Source: Gp6-AA40 sp963818645
GTDB taxonomy: Bacteria > Acidobacteriota > Vicinamibacteria > Vicinamibacterales > UBA2999
Reading direction: 5' to 3'
Assembly (NCBI GenBank): GCA_963818645.1
Contig: CAWFTF010000004.1
Span: 124,001-188,000, forward strand
Length of the DNA stretch: 64,000 bases
Made by a program: the position numbers and the translations under genes. Under the pieces are notes generated by a model. That model searched no databases and was not told the DNA's origin. It was given only the letters and a program-made list of their open reading frames with translations. This document shows, piece by piece, positions 17,970 through 27,192 of this stretch. Each line of letters opens with the position of its first letter. Position 1 is the stretch's first letter.

Positions 17970-19814
17970 CTATTCCACCGTCACGCTCTTGGCGAGGTTG
18001 CGCGGCTGATCGACGTCGCATCCGCGACGCACGGCGATGTAATACGCGAGCAACTGCAACGGAATCGTCATGATGATCGGCGTCAGCTGGGGCGATGTCC
18101 GCGGCATCGGCACGACGATGTCCAGCGCTGGATCCATGATGGCGCTCATGCGTGGATCGCCCTCGCTTGTGATCGCGATGACCGATCCGCCGCGTGCCTT
18201 GGCCTCCTGGACGTTGCCCAGCATCTTTTCGAACACGGCGTCGTCGGGGGCCACCGCCACGACAGGCATGTTCTCGTCGATGAGCGCGATCGGTCCGTGC
18301 TTCATCTCGCCGGCAGGGTAGCCCTCGGCGTGGATGTATGAGATTTCCTTCAGTTTGAGCGCTCCCTCGAGGGCGATCGGGTAGTTGAATCCACGCCCGA
18401 GGAAGAGAAAATCACGACGCGAGTGAAACCTCTCTGCAACACGTTCCATGGCCGCGGACGCGCGAATCGCTTGATCGATGACGTGCGGCAGTTGCAGGAG
18501 CGCGTCGATGTGAGACCGCATCTCGTCCTGAGAGAGCGTGCCGCGCACCTGCGCCATGTAGAGCGCGAGAAGTTGCAGCGCCACGAGCTGTGACGTGAAG
18601 GCCTTGGTCGAGGCGACGCCGATCTCCGGGCCGGCGTGCGTGTACACCGTGCCGTCGGTCTCTCGCGTCGCCATGCTGCCGACGACGTTGCAGATGGCCA
18701 GGCTGGCGACGCCCTGTCGCTTCGCTTCACGAAGGGATGCGAGGGTGTCGGCCGTTTCGCCGGACTGCGTGATGACGATCGTCAGTTCGTCCCGATCGAC
18801 GATGGCGTTTCGATAACGATACTCCGAGCCGTAATCCACTTCGACCGGAATGCGCGCCAGCGTTTCGATCAGGAACTTGCCGACAAGACCCGCATGCCAG
18901 GATGTTCCACACGCGATGATCGTGATCTGGCGAAGTTTGCGGAAGAGCTCCTCTGAGAGGTTGATCTCCTCCAGGAAAATCTGAGCCCGTTCCAGAGATA
19001 CGCGTCCCAGGATCGTGTCGCGCGCGGCCGTCGGCTGCTCAAAGATTTCCTTGAGCATGAAGTGCTTGTGCCCACCCTTCTCCGCCGCGATCGGATCCCA
19101 CAGCACTCGCTTGGTCGCCTTGGAGACCGCACGTCCGTTGAAGTCGGTGAAGTCGACACCGGCGCGCGTGATGACCGCCATCTCCTCGTCACCGAGAAAG
19201 ACGACGTCGCGCGTGTGACTGAGGATGGCAGGGATATCCGAGGCGACGAAGAACTCGTCCTGGCCCAGGCCGACGATGATCGGCGGGCCGTTTCGAACCG
19301 CCACGATCTTCTCGGGATCCGCGACGGACACGAGCACAAGGGCGAACATGCCTCGCATCAGTTTCAGGGAGCGGCGAACCGCGTTCTCGAGGCCGTCCGA
19401 CTTCATCTCGCGTTCCACGAGGTGCGCGACGATCTCCGTGTCGGTTTCTGTCTTGAAGATGTGCCCCTGCTGCTGGAGCTCGTGTTTCAGCTCGAGGTAG
19501 TTCTCGATGATGCCGTTGTGAACGACGACAATTCTGCCCGTGCAGTCACGATGCGGGTGTGCGTTCTCCTCGGTGGGACGGCCGTGGGTGGCCCATCGTG
19601 TGTGGCCGACACCGTAAACGCCTTCTGCGGGGTCGTCGCGCAGCACATTCTCGAGATTCACCAACTTGCCGGCGGACCGGCGGAGTTCGATGCCCTCGGG
19701 GCTGACGAGCGCCACGCCAGCAGAGTCGTAGCCTCGATACTCCATGCGCCGCAACCCGTCGATCAGGACGGGTACGACAGGTTTCGAGCCGATGTATCCG
19801 ATGATTCCGCACAT
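17970..19814 (-). CDS. glmS: Glutamine-fructose-6-phosphate aminotransferase (isomerizing)
   Basis: GlmS makes glucosamine-6-phosphate from fructose-6-phosphate and glutamine, the entry to peptidoglycan and LPS amino sugars. I set the start at 19814 because the catalytic Cys must follow the initiator Met (MCGIIGYIG); the frame stays open upstream but without similarity. The 614-residue protein has the glutaminase domain (residues 1-230) with GHTRWATHG, and two SIS isomerase domains with CGTSWHAG and SQSGETADT-like motifs. It ends in the conserved LAKSVTVE. It lies four bases after glmU. Confidence 0.96.
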   Translation of the reverse strand: MCGIIGYIGSKPVVPVLIDGLRRMEYRGYDSAGVALVSPEGIELRRSAGKLVNLENVLRDDPAEGVYGVGHTRWATHGRPTEENAHPHRDCTGRIVVVHNGIIENYLELKHELQQQGHIFKTETDTEIVAHLVEREMKSDGLENAVRRSLKLMRGMFALVLVSVADPEKIVAVRNGPPIIVGLGQDEFFVASDIPAILSHTRDVVFLGDEEMAVITRAGVDFTDFNGRAVSKATKRVLWDPIAAEKGGHKHFMLKEIFEQPTAARDTILGRVSLERAQIFLEEINLSEELFRKLRQITIIACGTSWHAGLVGKFLIETLARIPVEVDYGSEYRYRNAIVDRDELTIVITQSGETADTLASLREAKRQGVASLAICNVVGSMATRETDGTVYTHAGPEIGVASTKAFTSQLVALQLLALYMAQVRGTLSQDEMRSHIDALLQLPHVIDQAIRASAAMERVAERFHSRRDFLFLGRGFNYPIALEGALKLKEISYIHAEGYPAGEMKHGPIALIDENMPVVAVAPDDAVFEKMLGNVQEAKARGGSVIAITSEGDPRMSAIMDPALDIVVPMPRTSPQLTPIIMTIPLQLLAYYIAVRRGCDVDQPRNLAKSVTVE

Positions 19815-19818
19815 ACGA

Positions 19819-21312
19819 TCAATGCGCGGGTTTCCCCGCGTCCTTTCGAGAGGTTGGTGTCTTGTTCGACGAATCTTGCTTCCGGCGTTCCACCCAGCCA
19901 TTGACGACCGACTGACGGCCGCGTGCGATGCCGAGCGCTCCAGCGGGGACGTCCTGGGTGATCGACGATCCGGCGGCCACGTATGCGCCTTTCCCCACGC
20001 GCACCGGCGCGATCAGCTGCGAGTCGCTGCCGATGAAGGCGCCGTCTTCAATCACCGTCTCGTGTTTGTGCTCGCCGTCGTAGTTGCACGTGATCGTTCC
20101 CGCGCCGACGTTCACCTTGGTTCCGATCGTCGCGTCCCCGAGATACGACAGGTGATTGGCCTTCGAGTGCGGGCCAAGCGTGGTCTTTTTCAGCTCGACG
20201 AAGTTGCCAATCCTGGCGCCTTCGCCAACAACGGTCTCGGGACGCAGGTGCGCGAAGGGACCGAGTTGTGCGCCGGCATCGATGCGTGAACTCGTGATAA
20301 CCGAGAAACTCTTGATGGTGACGTGGTCACCGATTTCCGTATCGGTGATCGTGACGTGAGCGTGGATCTCGCACGCGGCACCAATGCGCGTCCGGCCCTC
20401 GATGATCACGCCTGGGTGGATCACGGTGTCGGCGCCGATCTCGACGTCAGGATCGATGTAGGTTGCGGCCGGATCGACCAGGGTGACGCCCGACGCCATG
20501 AGCTCTTCGTTCTTCTTCTGTCTCACGAGCCTGCTTACCTCCGCCAACTCAGTTCGGCTGTTAACGCCTCTGACTTCTTGTGGATCGTCAACGAGAACGC
20601 TCTTCACCAACAGCTTGCGCCGCCGGTAGATCGCCACGAGATCGGTGAGGTAGTACTCACCTTGCGCGTTCTGCGACGCAATGCTGCGGAGGGCGTCGAA
20701 GAGAGGCGCGAGATCGAACGCGTAAATGCCGCTGTTGATCTCGTGGATCTGGCGCTCGGCCGGAGAGGCGTCTCGTTCTTCGACGATGCGCGCGAGCTCG
20801 CCATCCACCCGGACGATCCGCCCATAGCCGAAGGGACGTTCGACCGTGGCCGTCACCACAGTGGCTGCGGCTCGAGCACCACAGTGAACGCTCACCAGAT
20901 TCCTCAACGTTGCCGACGTCAGAAGCGGGACATCGCCTGACAACAGAACGACCGTTCCAGTCCGCCCGGCGAGGATGGGCGCTGCCTGCATCAGCGCGTG
21001 GGCAGTTCCGAGCTGTGGCTGCTGAAGGGCGAACTGTACCGTCGTCTGAGGGCCTAAAAGGGCGCGAACTGCGTCCGCTCCGTGTCCGACAACGACCGTG
21101 AGCGTCTCAGGGGAGAGCGCCTCCGCCGTTCGCAGGACGCAGTTCAGCATTGAACCGCCAGGAACTCGGTGGAGCACCTTGGGCAGGCTGGATTTCATCC
21201 TGGTGCCCTGACCCGCGGCCAGGACGACCACATGAATTGGCGCGGAACTCATCGAAGACTCAGATCTGACGCAAGAACCGAACCCGCGATAGCGCGGCTC
21301 GATATTGGTCAT
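19819..21312 (-). CDS. glmU: Bifunctional UDP-N-acetylglucosamine pyrophosphorylase / glucosamine-1-phosphate acetyltransferase
   Basis: GlmU acetylates glucosamine-1-phosphate and then uridylylates it to UDP-GlcNAc. The pyrophosphorylase domain has VVVLAAGQGTRMKSSLPKVL and VLLSGDVPLLT. The left-handed beta-helix acetyltransferase domain follows from about residue 270 with hexapeptide repeats and FAHLRPETVVGEGARIGNFV. The 21312 start overlaps the rsmI stop as ATGA and gives 20 extra residues; the ATG at 21252 (MSSAPIHVV) is an alternative closer to the usual family start. It precedes glmS in the same operon. Confidence 0.95.
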   Translation of the reverse strand: MTNIEPRYRGFGSCVRSESSMSSAPIHVVVLAAGQGTRMKSSLPKVLHRVPGGSMLNCVLRTAEALSPETLTVVVGHGADAVRALLGPQTTVQFALQQPQLGTAHALMQAAPILAGRTGTVVLLSGDVPLLTSATLRNLVSVHCGARAAATVVTATVERPFGYGRIVRVDGELARIVEERDASPAERQIHEINSGIYAFDLAPLFDALRSIASQNAQGEYYLTDLVAIYRRRKLLVKSVLVDDPQEVRGVNSRTELAEVSRLVRQKKNEELMASGVTLVDPAATYIDPDVEIGADTVIHPGVIIEGRTRIGAACEIHAHVTITDTEIGDHVTIKSFSVITSSRIDAGAQLGPFAHLRPETVVGEGARIGNFVELKKTTLGPHSKANHLSYLGDATIGTKVNVGAGTITCNYDGEHKHETVIEDGAFIGSDSQLIAPVRVGKGAYVAAGSSITQDVPAGALGIARGRQSVVNGWVERRKQDSSNKTPTSRKDAGKPAH

Positions 21313-22167
21313 TCGACAGACTTCTTGGCCTCTTCGACCGCCGCGTAGACGACTCGGGCCGGAACAGAGAACGCCCTGGCCGCCTGAGACAGGGCAGCAC
21401 GTCGAGAGAGTCCAGTATTGGTTAGTCGGCCAAACATTTCGACGGCAGCAGCCACGGCATCAGCCGACTATTTGTTGGTCATTTAACGGATCAGGCGTAT
21501 TTATAGGCCCAACAACGACAGTGATCTCGCCTCTTCGGCTCAGAAATGTGGTCCAATAGCGGCCCCGCTTGTACCACGCAAGAGCTCTTGGTGGCGCTTC
21601 GTGAGCTCCCGCCCAATCATGATCTGTCGTTCACCCAATATATCGCGAGCCTCGGACAGCGTCACAGCAATCCGATGGGGGCTCTCGAAGAAAGTGACAG
21701 TGTGTGAAATCGCAAGAATTCGCGAAAACCAGCATCGTTCTGTCTTTCGACCGACGCGGGGGAAACCCGAAGATTGTCAGCGGAATCAGGGGGAAACCAG
21801 ACGCAACGGCCGCGACAAGAGGGGCGCTGGCGCCCGGGATCGGATCTACTGCAATCTGCGCCTTTATGCATGCGTCCACGAGCTCAACGCCTGGATCGGA
21901 AACGCCCGGCGTTCCCGCATCCGTCACCAGAGCCACATTCTTCCCGGCCTCGAGCCGAGATAGAAGCTGCGGCACACGCGTCCGAACGTTGTGTTGATGA
22001 AAGCTGACGGATGGGGTTGAGATCGCGTAATGGCTCAGCAATCTAGCCGTACGTCTGGTGTCCTCAGCAGCGATGAGGTCGACTTCGCGGAGGACGCGAA
22101 TCGCACGAAAGGTCACATCCTCCATGTTCCCAAGAGGAGTTGCGACCACGAACAGCGTGCCGGACAT
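21309..22167 (-). CDS. rsmI: 16S rRNA (cytidine1402-2'-O)-methyltransferase RsmI, with three frameshifts
   Basis: RsmI methylates the ribose of C1402 in 16S rRNA. From 22167 the frame reads GTLFVVATPLGNMEDVTFRA, AAEDTRRTARLLSHY, VTDAGTPGVSDPG and PIPGASAPLVAAVASG. Near 21715 it shifts to HTVTFFESPHRIAVTLSEAR and IGRELTKRHQELLRG. Near 21560 it shifts again to RRGEITVVVGPINTPDP, and near 21465 to EMFGRLTNTGLSRRAALSQA, which ends at TGA 21309-21311. The pieces add up to the normal 285 residues. The pattern is one extra base, one missing, one extra. This is either assembly error or a decaying gene; the retained similarity favours error. Confidence 0.85.
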
Positions 22168-22249
22168 CGCCTGTGGACGTGAGGTTATTGTACCATTGAC
22201 AGGATGAGCGCTCCCCGAGGGGCGGCACTACGCAGAACAACATCCGGGT

Positions 22250-23908
22250 ATGTACCCATCGGAGCCATTTCCGCATTTCGTCGACGATTACCTCGCGTAC
22301 CTCCACGAGGCCCTGCCGAGCTATGCCGGCTTGGACGGCGTCCACGCGCATGACGACCTCCTCGAGGATCTGAGCCGCCAGGCGATCGACGCTCACGTCC
22401 GCACGTTATCCGGCTTCGGCCGTCGCCTTCATCAAATCGATCCGACCCACCTCTCCGGAGTCGAGCGGGTGGACCATCCGATCGTGGCGGCCGGCATCGA
22501 GGCTCGGATGTACGAGCTGGAGGTGGTACGGTCCTGGGAGCGAAATCCCCAGATCTACGCGGAGATCATCGGGAGCAGTCTCGCGGGCCAGGCCCTCTTT
22601 GCGTACGCGCCAGAGGCCGAGCGGGCGCGCCGCGTAGTCTCGAAGCTTCGTCAGGTCCCCCGAGTCGTGCAGGCTGCCCGCGACAACATCAAGGAGTGTC
22701 CGGGGATCTTCGTCAAGGTCGGACTCGAAAGCTGGCGCGGCACGCTGCGCTTCATCGAGTCGGAGCTGCCGCGCGCGTTCTCCGGTCTCGACGACCTCCA
22801 CATTCTGGGTGACCTGGCTGACACATCGACCGAGGCCGCGACGGCGATCAAGTCGTACATCGACTATCTCGAGACGGATCTCGCGCCGCGGGCGAAAGCC
22901 TCGTTCCGTTTGGGACGCGAGCGCTTCGAGCGGAAGCTGAAACTCGAGGACGGCGTCGACATCAGCTCCGATCGGCTGCTCGCGATCGCCCTGCGCGAGC
23001 TCGCTCTTGTGCAGGAGGAGTTCCGCAAGGTTGCCGGTCGTTTAAACGGTGGTGATCCTGTCGAAGCGTGGCGCAAGGCGAAGGAGCAGCACCCCGCGCC
23101 CGGCCAGCTGATCGCGGTGGCCGAGGCGCAGGTCGGCGAGCTCGAGGAGTTCCTCCGCACGCAAGACCTGGTGACGCTGCCTGAGTCGGAGCCGGTCGTC
23201 GTTGCACCATCGCCGGATTTCTATAGGTGGGCGTTCGCGAGCATGTGGACGCCCGGACCATTCGAAAGCAAACCGAGTCGCGCGTACTACTACCTGACCG
23301 ACGTCGATCGAAGCTGGCCGGCCGATCGCCAGAAGGAACACCTTCGCGACTTCAACATCCCGACGCTCTGGAACATCTCGATCCACGAGGTGTACCCGGG
23401 GCACTTCCTGCACTTCCGCCACCTGCGTCAGGTGGAGTCCAAGGTCCGCAAGTCGACGCTCTTCGCGCCGGCGTCATTTGTCGAGGGCTGGGCTCACTAC
23501 TGCGAGCAGATGATGGTCGAAGCGGGATTCCGTCGTGGCGACGTCACGATTCGGCTCGGCCAACTCGCAGAATCACTCGTGCGCCTCGCCCGATTCGTCG
23601 TCGCCATTCGCCTCCACTGTGAGGATCTCTCCGTCGAGCAGGGCATGCGCTTCTTCCGCGACGAAGCATTCCTCGAAGAGACGACGGCTCGCCGTGAAGC
23701 GGAGCGGGGCACGTTCGATCCAACGTACCTGGTGTACTCGCTGGGCAAGTTGATGATGTTGAAGTTGCGTCGCGACTACAAGGAACAGCAGGGCGGCAGA
23801 TACTCGCTGCGATCGTTCCACGATGCGGTGCTCTCGCAGGGAAGCGCGCCTTTCTGGGCCTTGCGACGACTTCTGCTCGGCGAGACCGTGGACGCCTCAC
23901 TGGAGTAA
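22250..23908 (+). CDS. DUF885 family metallopeptidase-like protein
   Basis: The 552-residue protein belongs to the DUF885 family, whose members carry a zinc-peptidase-like HExxxGH motif, here HEVYPGHFLHF near residue 380. A second conserved segment, SFVEGWAHYCEQMM, follows about 30 residues later and supplies the downstream acidic residue typical of such sites. There is no signal peptide, so it is probably cytoplasmic. The natural substrate is unknown; peptidase activity is inferred from the motif. It is divergent from rsmI and followed ten bases later by an FmdB-type gene. Confidence 0.85.
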   Translation: MYPSEPFPHFVDDYLAYLHEALPSYAGLDGVHAHDDLLEDLSRQAIDAHVRTLSGFGRRLHQIDPTHLSGVERVDHPIVAAGIEARMYELEVVRSWERNPQIYAEIIGSSLAGQALFAYAPEAERARRVVSKLRQVPRVVQAARDNIKECPGIFVKVGLESWRGTLRFIESELPRAFSGLDDLHILGDLADTSTEAATAIKSYIDYLETDLAPRAKASFRLGRERFERKLKLEDGVDISSDRLLAIALRELALVQEEFRKVAGRLNGGDPVEAWRKAKEQHPAPGQLIAVAEAQVGELEEFLRTQDLVTLPESEPVVVAPSPDFYRWAFASMWTPGPFESKPSRAYYYLTDVDRSWPADRQKEHLRDFNIPTLWNISIHEVYPGHFLHFRHLRQVESKVRKSTLFAPASFVEGWAHYCEQMMVEAGFRRGDVTIRLGQLAESLVRLARFVVAIRLHCEDLSVEQGMRFFRDEAFLEETTARREAERGTFDPTYLVYSLGKLMMLKLRRDYKEQQGGRYSLRSFHDAVLSQGSAPFWALRRLLLGETVDASLE

Positions 23909-23918
23909 GAAGCAAGAG

Positions 23919-24227
23919 ATGCCGCTCTACGAATATCAGTGCGAAGCGTGCACACGTCGCTTTGAAGTGATTCGGAAGTTCTCCGATCCCGAGCTGCAGG
24001 TGTGCACGTTGTGCGGGAAGGGACCGGTGCAGCGGCTGATGTCCTCACCGGCGATTCAGTTCAAGGGATCGGGCTGGTACATCACTGACTATTCGCAGAA
24101 AGGGAAAGCTGGCAGCGAGTCTTCGAGTACGTCATCACCCTCAGACTCGAAGTCCAGCACCAGCGAAACGACGACGACCAAGACGGATACGCCCGCGCCC
24201 GCCACGAAGCCGGCGTCCTCCGATTAA
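23919..24227 (+). CDS. FmdB-family zinc-ribbon protein
   Basis: The product is 102 residues, chosen from the ATG at 23919 because MPLYEYQCEACTRRFEVI is the standard start of the FmdB-type putative regulatory family. Two CxxC pairs (CEAC and CTLC) form the zinc ribbon, followed by MSSPAIQFKGSGWYITDY, also typical. The last 40 residues are Ser/Thr/Lys low complexity. Function is unproven for nearly all members. The gene follows the DUF885 gene closely and is convergent with galU. Confidence 0.85.
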   Translation: MPLYEYQCEACTRRFEVIRKFSDPELQVCTLCGKGPVQRLMSSPAIQFKGSGWYITDYSQKGKAGSESSSTSSPSDSKSSTSETTTTKTDTPAPATKPASSD

Positions 24228-24235
24228 GAGTCTCT

Positions 24236-24254
24236 CGACGCGCTCAGCGCGTCG
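24236..24254. terminator. Perfect hairpin between convergent fmdB-type gene and galU
   Basis: CGACGCGC and GCGCGTCG form an 8-bp GC stem around the three-base loop TCA, which is also the galU stop codon on the minus strand. There is no T-tract on either side, so factor-independent termination is uncertain, but the location between convergent genes suits a shared terminator. Confidence 0.35.
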
Positions 24255-25146
24255 TTCCCGCTGGTTTGTCGAGCGTCTCGAGATAGCGGCGGAACGGCTC
24301 GGCGAATTCGGGGCGTTTGAGTGCGAAGTACGCCGTCGCTTTCAGGAATCCGAGCTTGTTCCCCGTGTCGTGCCGCACCCCGGAGATCTCACATGCGTAG
24401 AGCGGGCGTTTCTCGAGAAGACGCCGCATCCCGTTGGTGAGCTGAATCTCTCCCGTCCGATCGCTCGCCGTCTCCTGCAGCGCAGGGAATATGTCTGGTG
24501 TGAGGATGTAGCGACCGATGATCGCCAGATTGGAAGGCGCCTCTTCTCTGGGTGGCTTCTCGACAAGATCGACGATGCGATGGACACCGGGGCCAAGATC
24601 GGTGTCATCGATCGCGACGATGCCGTAGCTCGAGACATCCTCCGGCGGCACGCGTTCGACGGCGATCACTGGACCATTCACGCGCTCGAACACGTCGATC
24701 ATCTGCCGCAGCGCCGGCCGTGGCGCGTCGATCACATCGTCGGTGAGCACAACCGCGAAAGGTTCGTCGCCCACAAGATGTCGGGCGACCAGGACGGCGT
24801 GTCCGAGTCCGAGAGGCTCTCCCTGGCGGACGGACGCCACGTTGACCCACTTCGAGAGATGACGAATTTCGTCGAGTTGATCCTTCTTCCCGCGTCGCTC
24901 GAGCACGCTCTCCAGCTCGTAGGCCACGTCGAAGTGATCCTCGATGATGCTCTTGCCGCGGCTGGTGACGAGGATGATGTTGTCGATGCCGGACTGAAGG
25001 GCCTCCTCGACACCGTATTGAATGATCGGCCTGTCGACGAGCACCAACATTTCCTTCGGCAATACCTTTGTCGCGGGCAGGAAGCGAGTGCCCAGACCCG
25101 CTGCTGGATAAACGGCCTTTCTAACGGATCGCTCCATGTCCGACAT
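24244..25146 (-). CDS. galU: UTP-glucose-1-phosphate uridylyltransferase
   Basis: GalU makes UDP-glucose from UTP and glucose-1-phosphate, feeding glycans and nucleotide sugars. The 300-residue protein has the nucleotidyltransferase start KAVYPAAGLGTRFLPATK followed by KEMLVLVDRPIIQYGVEEA, then QGEPLGLGHAVLVA and FAVVLTDDVI. It ends near the sugar-binding TGNKLGFLKA. Start 25146 is used; the ATG at 25137 would also serve. Only 24 bases separate it from the divergent serS start. Confidence 0.95.
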   Translation of the reverse strand: MSDMERSVRKAVYPAAGLGTRFLPATKVLPKEMLVLVDRPIIQYGVEEALQSGIDNIILVTSRGKSIIEDHFDVAYELESVLERRGKKDQLDEIRHLSKWVNVASVRQGEPLGLGHAVLVARHLVGDEPFAVVLTDDVIDAPRPALRQMIDVFERVNGPVIAVERVPPEDVSSYGIVAIDDTDLGPGVHRIVDLVEKPPREEAPSNLAIIGRYILTPDIFPALQETASDRTGEIQLTNGMRRLLEKRPLYACEISGVRHDTGNKLGFLKATAYFALKRPEFAEPFRRYLETLDKPAGTTR

Positions 25147-25170
25147 CGTATCGCAGGTAGAATCGGCAAC

Positions 25171-26454
25171 ATGCTCGATCCAGCAACCCTGCGTGACGAT
25201 CTCGAGGGCCTACGGTCCGCGTTACAGAAACGTGGCGTGGACTTGTCGAGCGAGCTTGAAGCGTTGGCCACGCTCGAAGCGCGTCGCAGGCGGATCCTCC
25301 CCGAGCTCGAGGGACTGAAGCGCGAACAGAACACGTCGGGAGATGAAGTTGCGCGTGCGAAGCGGCAGGGCATCGACGCCTCGAAGATCCAGGAGGCCAG
25401 CCGTCAGCGAGCGCAGCAGATCAAGCAACTCGGCGTCGAGCTCGACACCGTTGAGCAGCGACGCAATCGCGGGCTGCTGACGATTCCCAATCTGCCGCAC
25501 GAGAGCGTTCCTGTCGGCAAGAGCAGCGCCGACAACGTGGAAGTGCGTCGACATGGAACGCCGCGCACATTTGATTTCAACGTGCAGCCGCATTGGGACC
25601 TTGGGCCGGCGCTCGGCATCATCGACTTCGAGCGCGGCACGAAGATCGCGGGTGCCCGGTTCTCCGTGTTGATCGGTGCAGGCGCGCGCCTCGCACGCGC
25701 GCTGATCAACTTCATGCTGCACTTGCACACCACGAAGCATGGATACACCGAGGTCGAGCCGCCATTCATGGCGAATAGCGCCTCGTTGATCGGAACCGGC
25801 AATCTGCCGAAATTCGAAGCGGACCTCTTCAAGATCGCCGGCGACTGGGATCTGTTCATGGTGCCGACCGCTGAGGTTCCGCTCACGAACATGCATCGAG
25901 GCGAGATCCTCGACCGTCCGCTGCCGATCAGATACACGGCGTATACACCGTGCTTCCGCAGCGAGGCCGGGTCGTACGGTGCGGACGTGCGCGGCTTGAT
26001 TCGTCAGCACCAGTTCGACAAGGTCGAGCTGATGGCGTTCACCGAGCCGAGCCAGTCGTACGACGAACTGGAACGGCTGACGACGTCAGCCGAAGAAGTC
26101 CTGAAGCGCCTCGAGCTTCCGTATCGCACGGTGCTGCTCTGTACAGGTGATATGGGCTTTGCGTCGGCAAAGACGTACGACATCGAGGTGTGGCTACCGG
26201 GGCAGAACACGTATCGTGAGATCTCGTCCTGCAGCAACACGGAGGCGTTTCAGGCGCGGCGGGCGAACATCAAGTACCGGCCTCAGGGTACCGGCAAAGC
26301 GGAATTCGTCCACACGCTCAACGGCTCCGGACTCGCGGTGGGCCGCACGCTCATCGCCGTGCTCGAAAATTTTCAGCAGGCCGACGGGTCAGTGGTGATC
26401 CCGGATGCGCTCCGTCCGTTCATGGACGGCGCATCGGTGATCAAGGCAAACTAG
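25171..26454 (+). CDS. serS: Seryl-tRNA synthetase
   Basis: SerS charges tRNA-Ser with serine. The start at 25171 gives MLDPATLRDDLEGLRSALQK, the normal opening of the long antiparallel coiled-coil arm (residues 1-110) that grips the tRNA-Ser variable arm. Class II motifs are intact: FRSEAGSYGADVRGLIRQHQ (motif 2) and NGSGLAVGRTLIAVLE (motif 3). The length is 427 residues. A longer upstream open frame is antisense to galU and was rejected. A tRNA-Ser gene lies 42 bases downstream. Confidence 0.96.
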   Translation: MLDPATLRDDLEGLRSALQKRGVDLSSELEALATLEARRRRILPELEGLKREQNTSGDEVARAKRQGIDASKIQEASRQRAQQIKQLGVELDTVEQRRNRGLLTIPNLPHESVPVGKSSADNVEVRRHGTPRTFDFNVQPHWDLGPALGIIDFERGTKIAGARFSVLIGAGARLARALINFMLHLHTTKHGYTEVEPPFMANSASLIGTGNLPKFEADLFKIAGDWDLFMVPTAEVPLTNMHRGEILDRPLPIRYTAYTPCFRSEAGSYGADVRGLIRQHQFDKVELMAFTEPSQSYDELERLTTSAEEVLKRLELPYRTVLLCTGDMGFASAKTYDIEVWLPGQNTYREISSCSNTEAFQARRANIKYRPQGTGKAEFVHTLNGSGLAVGRTLIAVLENFQQADGSVVIPDALRPFMDGASVIKAN

Positions 26455-26496
26455 TTCAAGCGGGTCGCCAGTTCGGGGTTCGTGCTGGTCTCGCAC

Positions 26497-26586
26497 GGAG
26501 AGATGGCCGAGTGGTTTAAGGCGGCGGTCTTGAAAACCGTTGGCTCGGAAACGGGCCCGGGGGTTCGAATCCCTCTCTCTCCGCCA
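26497..26586 (+). tRNA. tRNA-Ser (anticodon UGA)
   Basis: A 90-base class II tRNA. The acceptor stem GGAGAGA pairs with TCTCTCC, the discriminator G is at 26583, and CCA is encoded at 26584-26586. The anticodon loop is CTTGAAA with anticodon TGA at 26531-26533. A long variable arm (about 26541-26560) is present and the T-loop GGTTCGAATCC is intact. Its position just after serS is noteworthy. Confidence 0.96.
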
Positions 26587-26646
26587 AACATCGCGCAAAT
26601 AAACGAAGTCCAGCTGCTGACGTCGGCTTACGCCTGGGCCATTCAG

Positions 26647-27192
26647 TTAACCGGGAGGCCTGCTGGTATCGTCCCTCGCGTGTTCGGCAAGCGCGAGGTG
26701 TCGCGTCAGTGCCTGGCGCGCCGTGTCGATCTGTTCTCGCTGGACGTGAATGGTGTCGCGCCTGAACATCGCCTTGGGCAGATACAGAATCGGCGCGTCG
26801 TAGATGCCGGTGGTGTCGAAGTAGTGGAACTGGTCCGACACCGGCACGGGCAGCACGCGCAGGCGAATGCCAGCCCGACCGGCCAGCTGGTGCATCAGCG
26901 ACAAGAAGTGCCGGGAGACGTGCGACACGACAATCGGCCCGGTGAGCGGCGCGTTGGGGTCCTCGCCTTCCTCGACAGCCGAACCCGACTGATTGAACCA
27001 GCTGTTCATCGCGCTCAGGTTGGGCAGCATGGCCCGTCGCGAGTGGGCAAGCAGCAGCGGCCAGCTTCTGGTGACGGCAAAGGTATCGAAGACCTGGTCC
27101 ACGTGATGGAAGTACCCGAAGTAGTAGTCTTCGGTAAACACCTGGTCGAGATTGTTCTCGAACGACCGCGGCTGGTAAAACATCTGGGTCAT
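26647..27192 (-). pseudogene. C-terminal half of an SGNH/AlgX-like acetyltransferase partner (N-terminus missing)
   Basis: From an ATG at 27192 the frame reads MTQMFYQPRSFENNLDQVF through DTFAVTRSWPLLLAHSRRA to VSRHFLSLMHQLAGRAGIRL, YDAPILYLPKAMFRRDTIHV and a stop at 26647. The D-x-x-H in DTIHV resembles the last catalytic block of SGNH hydrolases, which often partner MBOAT acyltransferases (as AlgJ/AlgX do). The N-terminal GDS block with the catalytic serine is absent, and the sequence runs directly out of the MBOAT reading frame. So this is either a truncated gene, a fusion, or a deletion in the assembly. The family assignment is my inference. Confidence 0.45.

Noticed and set aside
19815..19901. 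Longer N-terminus for glmS starting at 19901
   Set aside because: The catalytic Cys must directly follow the initiator Met, so the start is at 19814.
24370..25170. Extended serS reading frame upstream of 25171
   Set aside because: It is antisense to galU and unlike any SerS; the conserved protein begins at 25171.
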